From NCBI GenBank assembly GCA_020638735.1, contig JACKHZ010000031.1, positions 1-6,295 of the forward strand: a stretch of 6,295 nucleotides of DNA, given 5' to 3'. Numbering within the stretch: the stretch's first letter is position 1; every line of letters begins with the position of its first letter. The notes under the pieces were generated by a model that was not told the DNA's origin, searched no databases, and saw nothing but the letters and a program-made list of their open reading frames with translations. The DNA comes from Planctomycetota bacterium (lineage in GTDB: Bacteria > Planctomycetota > UBA1135 > UBA2386). Shown here piece by piece: positions 5,353 through 6,295 of this stretch. Position numbers and translations under genes: made by a program.

Positions 5353-6295
5353 CTACGCCTCGACCTGCGACACGACCGCCTTCTTCTCGCCCTTGGGCTT
5401 GCCGAACTTGTCGGTCTCGGGCGTCTCGACCGGCTGATACATCATGTTGCGACGTTGCGGCACGAAGCCGGCGTCCTTGATGTGTCGCTCGATCTCGGGG
5501 ATCGACGTCGGGTGCGTGCAGCCCGCCGAGCTGACGACGTTCTCCTCGAGCATCGCCGAGCCGAAGTCGTCCGCGCCCATCGACAGGCCGACCTGACAGG
5601 TCTTCATGCCCTGCGTGACGAAACTCGACTGCACATGCGGCACGTTCTGCAGGTAGAGACGCGACAGGCTCAGCGTGCGCAGGTACTCGGCGACCGTCGC
5701 CTTCTGGCCGCCGCGCGTCGCCAGGAACTGCTCGCCCATTGCGGTGTTCTCCAGCTGGAACGTCCACGGAATGAACGCGGTGAACACGCCGTCGGTCTCG
5801 TCCTGCAGCTCGCGCACGCGCGTCATGTGCTCGATGCGTTCGGCGTCGGTCTCGACGTGGCCGAACATCATCGTCGCCGTGCCCTTGCCGCCGAGCGTCG
5901 CCCATTGGCGGTAGACCTCGAGCCACTCTTCGGTGGTGGCTTTCTTGGGCGCGATCACCTTGCGCACGCGCTCGACCAGGATCTCGGCGCCGCCGCCGGG
6001 GATCGAGTCGAGGCCCGCGGCCTGCAGGTCGGCGAGCACGTCGCGCACGGGGCGCTTCTCGAGCTTGGACAGGTGTGTGATCTCGGGCGGGCTCATGCCG
6101 TGGATCCAGACCTGCGGGTACCGCTTCTTGAGGTCGGTGAACAGCTCGGCGAACCACTCGGTCTTGAGCTTGGGGTGGTGGCCGCCCTGCAGCAGCAGCT
6201 GGATGCCGCCCTTCTCGATCAGCTCCTCGACCTTCTGGTAGATCACCTCGCGCGGCAGCACGTAGGCCTCGGCGTCGCCCGGGGCGCGGTAGAAC
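5353..6295 (-). CDS. mqnC: Cyclic dehypoxanthine futalosine synthase (radical SAM), 5' end outside window
   Basis: MqnC catalyses the radical-SAM cyclisation of dehypoxanthine futalosine to its cyclic form, a step of the futalosine route to menaquinone in the cytoplasm. The frame is open to the window edge at FYRAPGDAEAY, giving 313 visible residues; roughly 50-60 N-terminal residues are missing compared with typical MqnC proteins. The CxxxCxxC cluster that binds the 4Fe-4S centre is expected just beyond the edge, since the family reads CAFYR there. Diagnostic motifs by visible-residue number: LLLQGGHHP (33-41), SPPEI (68-72), SIPGGGAEI (97-105), MMFGHVET (142-149), LQDET (163-167), FIPWTFQ (174-180), VTQG (226-229) and EENVVSSAG (250-258). 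LQGG, SPPEI and FIPWTFQ separate it from the related aminofutalosine synthase MqnE. The chain ends in a lysine-rich tail of about 25 residues after RNMMYQ. The stop is TAG, unlike the TGA stops of its neighbours. It converges with the small lipoprotein gene and leaves 40 bases between the two stop codons, with no clear bidirectional terminator. Confidence 0.95.
   Translation of the reverse strand, partial: FYRAPGDAEAYVLPREVIYQKVEELIEKGGIQLLLQGGHHPKLKTEWFAELFTDLKKRYPQVWIHGMSPPEITHLSKLEKRPVRDVLADLQAAGLDSIPGGGAEILVERVRKVIAPKKATTEEWLEVYRQWATLGGKGTATMMFGHVETDAERIEHMTRVRELQDETDGVFTAFIPWTFQLENTAMGEQFLATRGGQKATVAEYLRTLSLSRLYLQNVPHVQSSFVTQGMKTCQVGLSMGADDFGSAMLEENVVSSAGCTHPTSIPEIERHIKDAGFVPQRRNMMYQPVETPETDKFGKPKGEKKAVVSQVEA

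Noticed and set aside
4946..5437. A 163-residue plus-strand open frame across the small lipoprotein gene
   Set aside because: It runs in another frame through the lipobox gene and into antisense mqnC; no signal peptide or domain supports it.
5225..6157. A 310-residue open frame on the minus strand overlapping mqnC in another frame
   Set aside because: R-rich composition without motifs, whereas the adjacent frame matches MqnC along its whole length.
3709..6295. A carotenoid or quinone biosynthesis cluster joining the CrtC-like gene with mqnC
   Set aside because: The two genes are on opposite strands and converge. No phytoene or carotenoid genes are present, and the gene order with the ATPase and permease fits AttEFGH much better.

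Overview
The window is very GC-rich, with strong G/C preference at third codon positions. It reads like ordinary chromosome from a high-GC bacterium with a Gram-negative type envelope. Two proteins carry lipoprotein signal peptides, there is a LolD/MacB-type ABC transporter, and menaquinone is made by the futalosine route (mqnC). Myxococcota-like, other deltaproteobacterial or planctomycete lineages would fit, but the sequence alone does not settle the taxonomy. I see no mobile element, CRISPR array, tRNA or rRNA.

Layout, left to right. (1) Positions 1-372, plus strand: the 3' end of an unrecognised gene whose protein ends in a proline-rich, then lysine-rich tail. (2) Positions 444-4881, plus strand: a tight three-gene operon. 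It encodes a LolD/YbbA-type ATPase, an 853-residue FtsX-type permease with about ten membrane segments, and a CrtC/AttH-family lipocalin-like protein with a lipoprotein signal. Both junctions are 4-base ATGA overlaps, or nearly so. The set matches AttEFGH-type systems, with AttF and AttG present as one polypeptide. (3) Positions 4882-5003: a 122-base intergenic region holding an imperfect tandem direct repeat, a strong GC hairpin and a 12-base palindrome. (4) Positions 5004-5312, plus strand: a 102-residue predicted lipoprotein of unknown function. Its last seven codons, stop included, are duplicated in frame immediately downstream. (5) Positions 5353-6295, minus strand: mqnC, convergent with the rest and cut by the window end just after the expected radical-SAM cysteine cluster.

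Working together: the ATPase and permease should form a type VII (MacB/Lol-like) mechanotransmission or extraction machine in the inner membrane. The AttH-like lipoprotein has the same operon position and a lipocalin-type fold, so it is a plausible acceptor or processing partner for a hydrophobic substrate; this is inference. The small lipoprotein may be an envelope accessory, but its link to the transporter is only by proximity. mqnC is on the opposite strand and probably unrelated. No clearly novel system is present. The points most worth a second look are the lipoprotein form of AttH in a Lol-like cassette, the stop-containing tandem duplication at 5292-5333, and the repeat/hairpin cluster at 4883-4997.
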